A stretch of 64,000 bases of DNA, from positions 3,534,001 through 3,598,000 of the forward strand of contig CBDCBQ010000003.1 in assembly GCA_965214415.1 (NCBI GenBank). The letters run 5' to 3'. The stretch comes from RH-AL1 sp965214415 (GTDB lineage: Bacteria; Pseudomonadota; Alphaproteobacteria; Rhizobiales; Beijerinckiaceae). A program made the translations under genes and the position numbers. The notes under the pieces are model-generated. The model had not been told where the DNA came from. It searched no databases and saw nothing but the letters and a program-made list of their open reading frames with translations. Below are positions 1 to 8,694 of the stretch, piece after piece; the stretch's first letter is position 1, and every line of letters starts with the position of its first letter.

Positions 1-317
1 GCGCGGCCGATCTGCAGCGGGTCGAGGCCCTGCTCGACCATGGCGATAGGGACCTCGGTCACCAGCATCCAGGCCTCGGCGTCTGCTTCGAGCAGCGCCG
101 CCGGCGCCGCCGGGACCCCGGGCGCGATCGGCAACGTGCGGATGCAGCGTCGCCGCCAGTCGAACGCCACAGGCACCACATCTACACCGGCCGCCGCCAG
201 CGCGCGCCCGAGGCGGCGCGTGACGCGCTGGATCCCTGTCTCGAACGGCTGCCGCGCGGTCGTGTCGTACCAGAAGAAGACGCGGCGCGGCGGAGCGCAT
301 TGCGGGGCGCCGCTCAC
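1..317 (-). CDS. Glycosyltransferase, N-terminal part (cut by window edge)
   Basis: The reading frame starts at GTG (317-315) and stays open to the window edge, giving about 105 residues. The N-terminus has a hydrophobic beta-strand followed by TGIQRV and then AGVDVVPV. This is the usual opening of GT-B glycosyltransferases of the group 1 type, where a TGIQRV-like stretch begins the first nucleotide-fold helix. Its GTG overlaps the TGA of the upstream Hint gene by four bases (GTGA), so the two are probably translated together. The donor-binding C-terminal half lies outside the window, so substrate and full length cannot be judged. A surface-polysaccharide role is an inference from the family. 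Confidence 0.7.
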   Translation of the reverse strand, partial: MSGAPQCAPPRRVFFWYDTTARQPFETGIQRVTRRLGRALAAAGVDVVPVAFDWRRRCIRTLPIAPGVPAAPAALLEADAEAWMLVTEVPIAMVEQGLDPLQIGR

Positions 318-1417
318 GGGTCGTTGGCGATCGCGCGCGGCGCGCCACGCCTCGGTGAAATCCAGCGGGGCAGGGATGGTCCGGCCAGTTCGACGCGCAG
401 GAACATCTGGCCGCGGCAGCCATCCCAAAGCTCCGTGTGCAGGCGCCCACGACCTGTCGTCCAGCGGCGCACGCTGTCCTCGCTCGGGTGAAAGCCAACG
501 CAGAGGCGCGTGTCGTCGGGCGCGATGCGCCGCGGCGGCACGAGGCCGTCATCGAAAGAGAGAGCCGCGACGCACACGCCGAGCAGGCGATCGTCGGTGC
601 TGCCGGAGACGGTGCTCGGCGTCGTGGCCGACGAGGCGAGCCACAGGTGGCGCGCCGAGACGGGCACAAGGGCACTGCATGCGAGGCCAGCCCGCTTCAT
701 CTCGCGCCGCTCGCCGTCCACGCAAAGGTGGAGATCGGCGAACGGGTCCACATCCCGCGTCCAGCAAAGGGTCCGCAGACTGTCGGCGAGACGAATGCGC
801 AAGGCTTCGACGACCGGGCCGCTGGCGTAATAAGGGCGAGGCGGGCGGCAATGGCCAGCGAACGCGTGCCCTCCTTGGCCGGACGCCGGGCCGCACGCGG
901 CGAAAACGCCTTCGACGACGACGGAGTCGGGCTCGTCGAGCGCCAGCTCGACATACGTGACCTGATCCAAGTCGAGATGCGCGATCGTAGCGCCATTCGC
1001 GAGCGCGGCGATTGGAACAAGCATCTCCCCGAGCAGATCGAAGCCGAGGCAAACGGCGGGCGAGACGAGAAGGTCGCGCGCGGGCAGATCGAGCCCGAAC
1101 GCCCCCGCCGCGATGCGGATCGGCAAGAGCCTGCTTGAGTTCGCGGTCTGCCCGCAATCGACGAGCCTTTGAACGGCGCGAAGGACGCGTCGCGTCGCGC
1201 CTGTCGAGGTCTGGACCACGTCGCCAACGACAAGACTTTCAATGGGCCGGTCGCCGTCCGGCGTACGAATCCGCGTGCCCACGGCGAATGCGGGCCCGAC
1301 AGCCTCCGCGCTCTCACGCGCGTTCGCCATCTCGAACATGCCAGGCGTGGCGCAGCCCGCATGCTCTGTCGTCGACGCATGGTCTGTCGTCGACGCATGG
1401 TCGCGGGTGTCGTCCAA
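314..1417 (-). CDS. Hint-domain protein with lost catalytic residues
   Basis: The protein has 367 aa from a TTG start; an ATG at 1339 is an alternative. Residues about 43-190 match the Hint_2 (hedgehog/intein-like) fold: VGTRIRTPDGDRPIESL, then VGDVV and SP-type blocks. The second Hint protein of the window (16236-17654) has the splicing cysteine (CYASGT) and the block-B-like histidine (SPGHSV). Here these positions are Ala43 and Val122, so self-cleavage is unlikely. Residues about 270-350 form a second domain also present in the other protein, with a shared GCFHP/GFHP motif. The N-terminus carries a short tandem repeat (DHASTT twice). It is translationally coupled to a glycosyltransferase. 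Function unknown. Confidence 0.75.
   Translation of the reverse strand: MDDTRDHASTTDHASTTEHAGCATPGMFEMANARESAEAVGPAFAVGTRIRTPDGDRPIESLVVGDVVQTSTGATRRVLRAVQRLVDCGQTANSSRLLPIRIAAGAFGLDLPARDLLVSPAVCLGFDLLGEMLVPIAALANGATIAHLDLDQVTYVELALDEPDSVVVEGVFAACGPASGQGGHAFAGHCRPPRPYYASGPVVEALRIRLADSLRTLCWTRDVDPFADLHLCVDGERREMKRAGLACSALVPVSARHLWLASSATTPSTVSGSTDDRLLGVCVAALSFDDGLVPPRRIAPDDTRLCVGFHPSEDSVRRWTTGRGRLHTELWDGCRGQMFLRVELAGPSLPRWISPRRGAPRAIANDP
1374..1403. repeat. Short tandem repeat in the Hint gene N-terminus
   Basis: A stretch around GTCGTCGACGCATGGTCT occurs twice in tandem. On the minus strand it encodes the repeated DHASTT of the Hint-domain protein. It looks like a simple slippage duplication. 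Confidence 0.55.
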
Positions 1418-1487
1418 GGTGCGAGGCTCGCTCTCGATAGCTGTCGCCCTCCGATAGCATCGTCACGGACGATGCGGAACACGGGTG

Positions 1488-2741
1488 TCAAGCGCGAGGT
1501 CGGCGCTCCGCGAAACGGGCGTCGCAGGCGAGCACCGCGTTCAGCACCACCTGGGCGCCGAGCGCGCAATGCTCGGGCGAAGAGTATTCGGCCACGTTGT
1601 GGCTGAGGCCGTCGCGGCAGGGCACGAATATCATCGTCGTCGGCACGACGCTGGCGAGATAGACGGCATCGTGCGCAGCGCCGGAGACGATGTGGCGCCA
1701 GCGCGCGCCCGCCTGCGTCGCGGCCGCCTCGACGCAGGCGATGAGGGTGGGATCGAAGCGGACCGCCGGGAACGTGAGCACGCGCTCCATCTCGTGATCG
1801 AGGCCAAGCTCGCTCGCGACGTCGGGCAGAAGCGCCTCGAAGCGCGCGACCATTCGATCGAGAACGGCATCGTCGGGGTGGCGCAGGTCGACCGAGAAGC
1901 GCACCTCGCCGGGAATCACATTGCGCGAGTTTGGCGAGACCTCGAGCCGGCCGACCGAGGCCACCGCGTCGGGTCCGGCGTCGGCGGCGATCGCATCCAT
2001 CGCCGTTACGATGCGCGCGGCGCCGACGAGAGCGTTGCGGCGCAGGCGCATCGGCGTCGCGCCCGTGTGGCCGGTGCCGCCGGTGAAGGTGATGTCGTAC
2101 CAGCGCGCGCCCTGGCCGCCGGTGACGACGCCGATCGGCACGCCCTCGACCTCGAGGATTGGCCCCTGCTCGATGTGCAGCTCGAACAGCGCGCCGATCG
2201 GGCGACCGCCCGCCGGCGCCGCCCCGTGGTAGCCGATCGCCTCCAGCGCCTCGCCGAAGGTGACGCTGTCGCCGTCGCGGCGGGCGCGGGCATAATCGGT
2301 TGTGTAGACGCCGGCGAAGACGCCCGAGGCCAGCATGGCAGGGGCGAAGCGCGCGCCCTCCTCGTTGGTCCAATTGATGACCTCAAGCGGCGCCTCCGTG
2401 ACGTGCCCCGCGTCGGACAGCGCGCGCAAAACCTCGACGCCGGCGAGGACGCCGAGCACGCCATCAAACTTGCCGCCGGTCGGCTGCGTGTCGAGGTGGC
2501 TGCCGACGGCGATCGGCGGCAGGTCATCGCGTCGGCCGGGGCGGCGCGCGAACATGTTGCCGACCTCGTCGACCGCGACGGTGCAGCCGATCGCCTCGGT
2601 CGCGGCGCGGAACCAGTCGCGGACCTTGCGGTCATCCTCGCTCAGGGCGAGGCGATTGATGCCGCCGCCAGCGCAGGCGCCGAATGCCGCGGTCTCCTGG
2701 ATCGCCGCCCAGAGCCGATCGGCGTCGATCGACGGGCTCAC
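1488..2741 (-). CDS. M20 zinc hydrolase, N-carbamoyl-amino-acid / allantoate amidohydrolase type
   Basis: The protein has 417 aa from a GTG (2741-2739) that overlaps the TGA of the aminotransferase gene (GTGA); the longer frame upstream lacks family similarity. It hydrolyses the amide of an N-carbamoyl or ureido compound in this family (AmaB, HyuC, beta-ureidopropionase, allantoate amidohydrolase). Visible signatures are the metal-binding GSHLDT, NEEGARF, ELHIEQGP, the dimerisation-domain GGTGHTGATPM, and C-terminal SGAAHDA and GLSHN. It is the last gene of a four-gene operon with a transporter, an M20 peptidase and a class III aminotransferase. This suggests release of an amino acid that the aminotransferase then deaminates. 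The exact substrate is not decided by sequence. Confidence 0.85.
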   Translation of the reverse strand: MSPSIDADRLWAAIQETAAFGACAGGGINRLALSEDDRKVRDWFRAATEAIGCTVAVDEVGNMFARRPGRRDDLPPIAVGSHLDTQPTGGKFDGVLGVLAGVEVLRALSDAGHVTEAPLEVINWTNEEGARFAPAMLASGVFAGVYTTDYARARRDGDSVTFGEALEAIGYHGAAPAGGRPIGALFELHIEQGPILEVEGVPIGVVTGGQGARWYDITFTGGTGHTGATPMRLRRNALVGAARIVTAMDAIAADAGPDAVASVGRLEVSPNSRNVIPGEVRFSVDLRHPDDAVLDRMVARFEALLPDVASELGLDHEMERVLTFPAVRFDPTLIACVEAAATQAGARWRHIVSGAAHDAVYLASVVPTTMIFVPCRDGLSHNVAEYSSPEHCALGAQVVLNAVLACDARFAERRPRA

Positions 2742-4102
2742 GCGGCGTGCTCGGCGACGTCGGCTAGCGTCGCCTCGAGACGGGCCACCATCTCCCTCAC
2801 CTGCTCGGCGGTGATGATGAGCGGTGGGCACAGCGCGATCGTATCGCCGATGGCGCGCACGATCAGACCGTGCCCATGCGCGCGACGAAAGACTTCCGCG
2901 CCGAGCTTGCCGGTTAAATCGAACGGCCGCTTGGTCGACTTGTCGGCGACAAGCTCGAGGCCGGCGATCAGCCCCGCGCCGCGGATCTCGCCGACGAGCG
3001 GATGCCCGGCGAGCCGCTCCAGCTCGTCATGCATCAAACGGCCTTGCGCGCGCGCGTTGGCGACGAGGTCGCGCTCCTCGATGATCGCCAGGTTTTCCAG
3101 CGCCACCGCGCAGGCGACCGGGTGGCCCGAGGTCGTGAATCCGTGGCCGAAGCTCGCAATCCTGTGCGAGTTGTCGGCGATCACCTCGTAGAGCGGCGTC
3201 GAAAGGAGGATCGCGGCGAGCGGAAGATAGGCCGAGGTGAGCTGCTTCGAGACGACCATGATGTCGGGCACGATGCCGTAATAGTCCGAGCCGAACATCG
3301 TGCCGAGGCGGCCGAAGCCGTTGATCACCTCGTCGGCGACGACGAGGATGTCGTGGCGGCGGCAGATCGTCTGCATGCGCTCCCAGTAACCAACAGGGGC
3401 CGGGATCACGCCGCCGGCACCCATCAGCGGCTCGCCGATGAAGGCGGCGATCGTCTCGGCGCCTTCAGCCGCGATGACGGCCTCGAACTCGGCGGCGAGG
3501 CGGTCGACGAATTGTGCCTCGCTCTCGCCGTCGTTGCCGAAGCGATAGTAGTGGGGGCACGTCAGATGATGGACCGGGATCGCCGGCAGATCGAAATCGC
3601 GATGGTTGATCGGCAGCCCGGTGAGACTGCCGGAGGCGACGGTGACTCCGTGATATCCCTTGAGGCGGGCGATGAATTTCTTCTTGGCTGGCCGGCCGAT
3701 CGAATTATTATAGTACCAAACCATCTTGACGACGGTATCGTTCGCTTCCGAGCCCGAGTTCGTGAAGAAGACGTAGGTGAGCGGCTCGGGCGACATCGCG
3801 ACGAGCCGCTCGGCGAGTTCGATCGCGCGAAGGTTCGATTTGGACGAGAACGTATGATAATAGGGAAGCTCGCGCAGCTGGCGCGTCGCTGCCTCCACGA
3901 GGCGCGGCTCGCCGAAGCCGACCGCCGTGTTCCAAAGGCCGGATAGGCCTTCGATCAGCCTGTTGCCGTCGCTGTCGATGACGTAGATGCCCTCGCCGCG
4001 CTCGATGATGATCGGGCCTGTCTCCTCGTGCCGACGCGCGTCTGTCACAGGATGAAGGTGGTATTTCACGTCGCGGGCGGACGGCGAGTTTGGAAGGGAC
4101 AT
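2738..4102 (-). CDS. Class III (omega) aminotransferase, PLP-dependent
   Basis: The protein has 454 aa. The ATG at 4102 is preferred over the longer frame because an AGGA lies nine bases upstream and family similarity begins at YHLHP. It transfers an amino group, typically to pyruvate, in the SpuC / beta-alanine-pyruvate transaminase family. Seen are GSGSEANDT-like FTNSGSEANDT (cofactor phosphate binding), KGYHGVTV, the aspartate in VVADEVINGFGRLG, and the Schiff-base lysine in VVSKQLTSAYLPL. It sits between two M20 hydrolases; the downstream one starts inside its stop codon. Substrates such as beta-alanine, putrescine or other omega-amines are possible. The operon context favours an amine released by hydrolysis. 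Confidence 0.85.
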   Translation of the reverse strand: MSLPNSPSARDVKYHLHPVTDARRHEETGPIIIERGEGIYVIDSDGNRLIEGLSGLWNTAVGFGEPRLVEAATRQLRELPYYHTFSSKSNLRAIELAERLVAMSPEPLTYVFFTNSGSEANDTVVKMVWYYNNSIGRPAKKKFIARLKGYHGVTVASGSLTGLPINHRDFDLPAIPVHHLTCPHYYRFGNDGESEAQFVDRLAAEFEAVIAAEGAETIAAFIGEPLMGAGGVIPAPVGYWERMQTICRRHDILVVADEVINGFGRLGTMFGSDYYGIVPDIMVVSKQLTSAYLPLAAILLSTPLYEVIADNSHRIASFGHGFTTSGHPVACAVALENLAIIEERDLVANARAQGRLMHDELERLAGHPLVGEIRGAGLIAGLELVADKSTKRPFDLTGKLGAEVFRRAHGHGLIVRAIGDTIALCPPLIITAEQVREMVARLEATLADVAEHAA

Positions 4103-4130
4103 CAAACCAATCCTGGTTATCTTCGCGTTA

Positions 4131-5417
4131 TCACGCAGCGGGCTCGACTCCGCACCACTCGGCGACAAACAGCGTCATGGCCGTCGTTACGCGCCTCAGC
4201 GACGTAAGGCTCACGCGCTCGTCGAAGCCGTGGATGTTCTCGCTGATCGGCCCGTAGCACAGCGCGGGCACGCGATCGTAGAGCGCGTAGACGCGGGTGT
4301 CGAGATAGGCGAGCGTCGTCTCGGCTCGCAGCGGCTTGCCGATCGCGGCCGCGTGGGCGCGGCCGAGCACGGCTTCCGCTTCCGAGCCTGGCTCGAGAAC
4401 ATAGCCTTCGGCGAAGAAACCGTTGAAGACGACCCGTGGCGGATTGCTGGCGAGCAGGGCGTCCCTGCTGGCGAATGCCGCGATCGCGTGCTCGATCTCG
4501 CGCGCCGCCTTGGCTGCTGGGGTGCCCGGATAGATCGAGATGCGACAATCGAGGCGGCACCAGGCCGGTACCGAAGAGGCCCAGTCGCCACCCTCGATCT
4601 TACCGATGTTGAGATTGATCGGATGCGGCTCGTCCTCGAAATAGCGGTGCTCCCCCTTGCGCGCGTTCCACGCAGCCTCGAGTTCGCGGAGCGCGCCGAC
4701 GAGCCGGTAGGCGGCATCGATGGCGTTGCCACCCGCGCCCATCTCGCGCACGTGGGTCGGACGCCCGCGAACCTCGACGGTGAACCAGACCACGCCGATA
4801 TTGGCGCGCACAAGCGTCTCGGCTTGCGGCTCTGGGATCAGCACGGCGTCGGCGCGATAGCCGCGCAGATGCGTCATCAGGGCGCCGTTACCCGTCGACT
4901 CCTCCTCGACGACGGATTGCATCGTTACGGTCGCGCCCGGCTGCAAACCAATCGCTCGCAGCGCGTCGAGCGCGAAGAGATTGGCGGCGTGGCCAGCCTT
5001 CATGTCGGCGCCGCCGCGGCCGTACAGCCAGTCGCCTTCGATCACGGGATCGAAGGGCGGGTGCGCCCACATGTCGGCCGGCCCTGGCGGTACGACATCG
5101 ACATGCGCTTGCAAAATCAGCGATCGACCGCGCTCGTCGCGTGGGCGGTGGATGCCGACGACGATCGGCCCGGTCGAGTGCGTGTCACTGAACCGCGAGC
5201 CGCCGGGATGAGCCTCGATCGCGGCGCGGTCCATTTCGAAGCGCTCCATCGCAAGCCCGCGCGCGCGATAGCTGCGAAAGACATGGTCCTGCAGCGCATG
5301 CTCGTTGCCGCGCGTCGACGCGAACCGCACGAGATCCCGCGTATGCGCGACCTGCGCGGCAAAGCCGTCTTCGACGGCGCGGGCGATACGCTCGGCGAGC
5401 GCGGGATCGAGCGACAT
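4131..5417 (-). CDS. M20 family metallopeptidase (ArgE/DapE type)
   Basis: The protein has 428 aa. The start ATG at 5417 overlaps the transporter stop as TGATG, and GGAGG lies seven bases upstream. It belongs to the ArgE/DapE/CPG2 group that deacylates N-acyl amino acids or cleaves dipeptides using two metal ions. Visible are LQAHVDVVPPG with the first metal ligands, GRGGADMKAG with the bridging aspartate, the catalytic EEESTGNG and the later IPEPQ. A dimerisation lid lies around residues 200-310. It is the second gene in the operon, directly after an MHS-type transporter, so it probably acts on an imported acylated amino acid. No signal peptide is seen; cytoplasmic. Confidence 0.85.
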   Translation of the reverse strand: MSLDPALAERIARAVEDGFAAQVAHTRDLVRFASTRGNEHALQDHVFRSYRARGLAMERFEMDRAAIEAHPGGSRFSDTHSTGPIVVGIHRPRDERGRSLILQAHVDVVPPGPADMWAHPPFDPVIEGDWLYGRGGADMKAGHAANLFALDALRAIGLQPGATVTMQSVVEEESTGNGALMTHLRGYRADAVLIPEPQAETLVRANIGVVWFTVEVRGRPTHVREMGAGGNAIDAAYRLVGALRELEAAWNARKGEHRYFEDEPHPINLNIGKIEGGDWASSVPAWCRLDCRISIYPGTPAAKAAREIEHAIAAFASRDALLASNPPRVVFNGFFAEGYVLEPGSEAEAVLGRAHAAAIGKPLRAETTLAYLDTRVYALYDRVPALCYGPISENIHGFDERVSLTSLRRVTTAMTLFVAEWCGVEPAA

Positions 5418-6760
5418 CACACCTCCGGTCGGTCGGCGAGCGCGGCGACCCCGTCGCGTGCGAGCTGCCGGCGCCGATACGGATCGAGCGCCGTGATGCA
5501 GACGAACGACAACGCCGCCATCGCGGTTGCGAAGGCGGCGATCGGCCACCAGTGCCCCGGATATCGATGCGCCAGCACGGTGCCGACGATCGGCGTGAGG
5601 CCGCCGGCGATGGCGCCGCAGAATTGGTAGGCGATCGAGATCGACGTGTAGCGCACCCGCGTCGGGAACGCGCTGGCGACGTAGCCGGCGACCACCGCGT
5701 AGAAGGTCGCCGAGCCGATCACGTTGATCCCGAGCCCGAGCGCGATCAGCCAAAATCGGCCCGTGTCGACGAGGTTGAAGAGGAGGTAGGGCGCGGCCAT
5801 CGCCCAAACGAGCGCGAGCTGCAGGAACAGGCGCTCGTTGCCCATCGCCTCGGCGAGGCGGGCACCGATCGGCTGCACGACAAGCTGGACGATCGCCGCG
5901 ACGAAGAGCGCGTCGAGGATCGTCGGGCGGGCGATGCCGAGGTCTTTCGTCGCGTAGGCGATCATGAAGGTGTTGAAGAGATAGACCGAAGCGATGCCGA
6001 TCGTGTTCGCCCCCGTGGCCAGTAAGATCGGGCCGAGCGAGGTCCTTAGCGCTTCGCTTATCGGCGCCTTGGCGGCTTCCTCGCACGCCGAGATGCGCTC
6101 GAACTCGGGCGATTCGCCGACGCGGACGCGGATCACGAAACCGATCGCGAGCATGAGCACGCTGGCGAGGAATGGGATTCGCCAGCCCCACCGCAGGAAG
6201 CTCTGGGGGTCGAGCAAACCCGCGCCACGAAACGCCAGTAGCGACAGGATCAGTCCGGCCGGGCTGCCGAGCTGCGCGAAGGAGGCGAAAAACATGCTCC
6301 GCCCTTTCGGCGCGTGCTCAGCCGCGAGCAGGACCGCGCCGCCCCATTCGCCGCCGACGGCAACACCTTGGATCAGCCGCAGCACCACGAGCGCGACGGG
6401 CGCCCAGATGCCGATCGTCACGTAGGTCGGCAGTAGCCCGATCGCGATCGTGGCGAAGCCCATCATCAAGAGCGTGACGATGAGCGCGCGCTTGCGGCCG
6501 TATCTGTCGCCGAAGCGGCCAAACAGCAGACCGCCGATCGGTCGCGCGAAAAAGCCAGCCGCGAACGTGCCAAACGAGGCGAGCGTGCCGACGAACGGGG
6601 ATTCGTTGGTGAAGAACAGCGGGCCGAACACGAGCGCGGAGGCGGTCGCGTAGACGTAGAAATCGTACCACTCGATCGAGGTGCCGACGAGCGCGGCGAT
6701 CGCCGCTCGGGCGGGTTGCGCATCGCGAGTGGCGGCGCGACCGATCGTCAGCGCGGTCAT
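5417..6760 (-). CDS. MFS transporter, metabolite:H+ symporter (MHS) family
   Basis: The protein has 447 aa and about 12 membrane segments. The start ATG at 6760 (MTALTIGR) is chosen because the longer frame upstream is not hydrophobic or conserved. Signatures are TSIEWYDFYVYA in the first membrane helix, the loop 2-3 motif GRFGDRYGRKRAL, and RLIQGVAVGGEWGGA, all typical of the ShiA/ProP/KgtP branch. Members import organic acids, betaines or aromatic acids with protons. It is the first gene of the hydrolase-aminotransferase operon, so it likely supplies the substrate of those enzymes. The substrate is unknown. Confidence 0.88.
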   Translation of the reverse strand: MTALTIGRAATRDAQPARAAIAALVGTSIEWYDFYVYATASALVFGPLFFTNESPFVGTLASFGTFAAGFFARPIGGLLFGRFGDRYGRKRALIVTLLMMGFATIAIGLLPTYVTIGIWAPVALVVLRLIQGVAVGGEWGGAVLLAAEHAPKGRSMFFASFAQLGSPAGLILSLLAFRGAGLLDPQSFLRWGWRIPFLASVLMLAIGFVIRVRVGESPEFERISACEEAAKAPISEALRTSLGPILLATGANTIGIASVYLFNTFMIAYATKDLGIARPTILDALFVAAIVQLVVQPIGARLAEAMGNERLFLQLALVWAMAAPYLLFNLVDTGRFWLIALGLGINVIGSATFYAVVAGYVASAFPTRVRYTSISIAYQFCGAIAGGLTPIVGTVLAHRYPGHWWPIAAFATAMAALSFVCITALDPYRRRQLARDGVAALADRPEV

Positions 6761-6880
6761 GTCTCGTGCCCGATCGCGGCCGCTCTCGCGACGGTGCGCC
6801 AGATCGAGGGATATGGTCTGGGCGATACCCCCGACACGAGGGTGGCGGCAAACGATCCGAGGTCTGGCAGGACGGGCTCC

Positions 6881-6916
6881 TTGCAGGGTGGGCCGGTACG
6901 CTGGCCCACCATGCAA
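6881..6916 (-). terminator. Strong hairpin downstream of the outer-membrane protein gene
   Basis: TTGCA-g-GGTGGGCC, an eight-base loop, then GGCCCACC-a-TGCAA form a stem of 13 pairs with a single g/a mismatch. It begins 19 bases after the stop of the minus-strand barrel gene. There is no clear U-run, so it may act as an RNA-stabilising 3' end rather than a classical terminator. Confidence 0.5.
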
Positions 6917-6934
6917 GATTGGGGTCAGCCGGCG

Positions 6935-7615
6935 CTAGAAGTGGTAGTTCAAGCCGGCGCGCACGAGGTTGATATGCGTGCTGGCCGACGTTTGGTCACG
7001 GCTGCCGTTGAAGTAGTTGGTCGAGCCGAAATCGGTGAAGAGATATTCGCCCTTGACCGAGATGCGCGTCGTCAGCGCGTATTCGATACCAGCGCCGACG
7101 GCGAAGCCGTTGAGGTAATGGCTATCCTGCAGCACGTAGCCCGGCGCACGGCTGAAGTCGCTCACCGAGCCGCTCATCTGGGCGCCGGCGTAGCCGCCCG
7201 TCACGTAGAACAGTGCGCGGTCCATCACGTATCCGACGCGCGCGCGGCCGGTGCCGATGCCGTGGATGTTCGAACTGCTGGTCACGTTGTAGCCGCGGTT
7301 GGTCGGGCTCGCGATCGAGCCGAAACCGATATCGGCCTCGAGGCCGACAAGCAGCGCGCCGGACTGGTAATTGTAGCCGAGCGTGACGCCGCCGAGGCCG
7401 CCGAACGGGCCGCCGAAGCCTGCATTGCCGCCCGAGGTCGAGATGGAGCCGAATCCGAGCTGGCCGTTGATGCCGGCGTAAAGTCCATTGTAGCTGAAGA
7501 TCGGGGCAGGCGCATAATACGGCGCCGGCGGTGCGTAGCGAGAGGGTAGATCCGCCGCGAAAGCGGGAGCGGCGAAGCAGGCGGCCGCGGCGGCGGCGAG
7601 GGCGAGGCGTTTCAT
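6935..7615 (-). CDS. Outer-membrane beta-barrel protein (Omp25/Omp31-like)
   Basis: The protein has 226 aa from ATG at 7615; a longer frame starts six codons earlier but would disturb the signal peptide. Residues 1-20 are a clear Sec signal (MKRLALAAAAAACFAAPAFA) with cleavage after AFA-A. The mature part has a short Pro/Tyr-rich linker (PPAPYYAPAP), then alternating beta-strands rich in Gly and Tyr. The C-terminus is NYHF, and the terminal Phe is the usual barrel-assembly signal. This is the small 8-stranded porin/Omp25 type common in Hyphomicrobiales. It is transcribed alone, with an AT-rich upstream region and a hairpin downstream. Confidence 0.85.
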   Translation of the reverse strand: MKRLALAAAAAACFAAPAFAADLPSRYAPPAPYYAPAPIFSYNGLYAGINGQLGFGSISTSGGNAGFGGPFGGLGGVTLGYNYQSGALLVGLEADIGFGSIASPTNRGYNVTSSSNIHGIGTGRARVGYVMDRALFYVTGGYAGAQMSGSVSDFSRAPGYVLQDSHYLNGFAVGAGIEYALTTRISVKGEYLFTDFGSTNYFNGSRDQTSASTHINLVRAGLNYHF

Positions 7616-7871
7616 AGGGAATCTCCGGGGCATTCGGGGCTGCCTGCGCCGGAGATAAGACTTTCGAGGTTACGAAAACCCGAGCTTTCATGCTTTACGA
7701 TTCCTGAGTATATTTTCGTTGGTATGGATTTGTTTATATTAACAGTAAGCGAGTACGGTCTACTATATATTCGTCGAGCTAGAATAGATTTTGATTGTCG
7801 AGGCGGGTGCGCGCACAATATGATTTGGTGAACCAATGGTTTCTTGGCCCGCGAGGCTTTAGGAGAGGCTG
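7616..7871. promoter_or_regulatory. AT-rich divergent promoter region (barrel gene / SDR gene)
   Basis: These 256 bases between two divergent genes are much richer in A+T than the flanks, notably 7690-7800 (TATATT, TTTATATTAACA, TACTATATATTC). Promoters for both genes must lie here, but I could not assign -35/-10 pairs with confidence. A small palindrome, AACCAATGGTT, lies about 35 bases before the SDR start. Confidence 0.5.
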
Positions 7872-8684
7872 GTGAATCCGCAAGACGAGGATGCCGTGAC
7901 GGCTGCACAGGAGAAAAGCCGACCGCCGGCGCGGAAGGGCGCCGCGCTTGTGACGGGCGCGGCGCGCCGCATCGGCCTGCAGATCGCGACGCGTCTGGCC
8001 GGCGCCGGCTACGATGTGCTGTTGCACGCCAGTGCTCGCTCGCTCGGGCGTGCCGAGGTCGAGGCGGCGCGGCTGTCAACGGCCTATGGCGTCGCTGCAA
8101 TGGCTCGAGCAGCCGATCTCGGCGATGCCGCCTCGTGCCGCACGCTCGTGGACGACGCACGCGGCGCATTGGGGCCATTGTGCCTGCTCGTCAACAACGC
8201 GGCCATCTTCGAGGCCGACAGCGCGGAAGCGCTCGATCTCGAGCTGTGGGATCGGCAGTTCGCGATCAACCTCCGCGCGCCGGTCGTGCTCGCGCATGCC
8301 TTCGTCGCGCAGGTCCCGGACGGCGATGGTGCCATCGTCAATCTCATCGATCAGCGGGTACTACGTCCGACGCCGCAATTCTTCTCGTACACGCTCTCGA
8401 AATCGGCGCTGTGGACCGCGACGCGCACGATGGCGCAAGCCTTCGCCGAGCGCGGCATCCGGGTGAACGCGATCGGCCCCGGGCCGGTCCTGCCCAACGC
8501 CAAGGATGGCGACGAGGGCTTCTCGATCGAGGTCAAGGGCGTGCCGCTGCATCGCGCCGTCGATCCGGACGAGATCGCCGCAGCGGTGCTCTTCCTGGCC
8601 GAGGCGCGAGCGGTGACCGGACAGATGATCGCGGTGGACGCGGGCCAGCATCTCGGCTGGCGTACGCCGGACGTGGTGGAGTAG
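7872..8684 (+). CDS. SDR family oxidoreductase (pteridine-reductase-like)
   Basis: The protein has 270 aa from GTG, with AGGAG seven bases upstream. It is a Rossmann-fold short-chain dehydrogenase: cofactor motif TGAARRIG (residues about 28-35), the NNAA block near residue 110, and catalytic YTLSK near 175. The NNAAIFEADS and NLIDQRVLRPTP segments resemble FolM/pteridine reductase-like SDRs, which reduce dihydropterins. The two arginines after TGA suggest NADPH preference. It converges on greA with ten bases between the stops. The substrate is an inference from family resemblance only. Confidence 0.8.
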   Translation: MNPQDEDAVTAAQEKSRPPARKGAALVTGAARRIGLQIATRLAGAGYDVLLHASARSLGRAEVEAARLSTAYGVAAMARAADLGDAASCRTLVDDARGALGPLCLLVNNAAIFEADSAEALDLELWDRQFAINLRAPVVLAHAFVAQVPDGDGAIVNLIDQRVLRPTPQFFSYTLSKSALWTATRTMAQAFAERGIRVNAIGPGPVLPNAKDGDEGFSIEVKGVPLHRAVDPDEIAAAVLFLAEARAVTGQMIAVDAGQHLGWRTPDVVE

Positions 8685-8694
8685 GACGCTCGGC

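Noticed and set aside
697..2373. Long open frame on the minus strand (about 558 codons) and a similar one on the plus strand from 1485 to 3191
   Set aside because: Both are Arg/Ala/Pro-rich shadows of the GC-rich hydrolase and Hint genes in other frames, without family motifs or ribosome sites.
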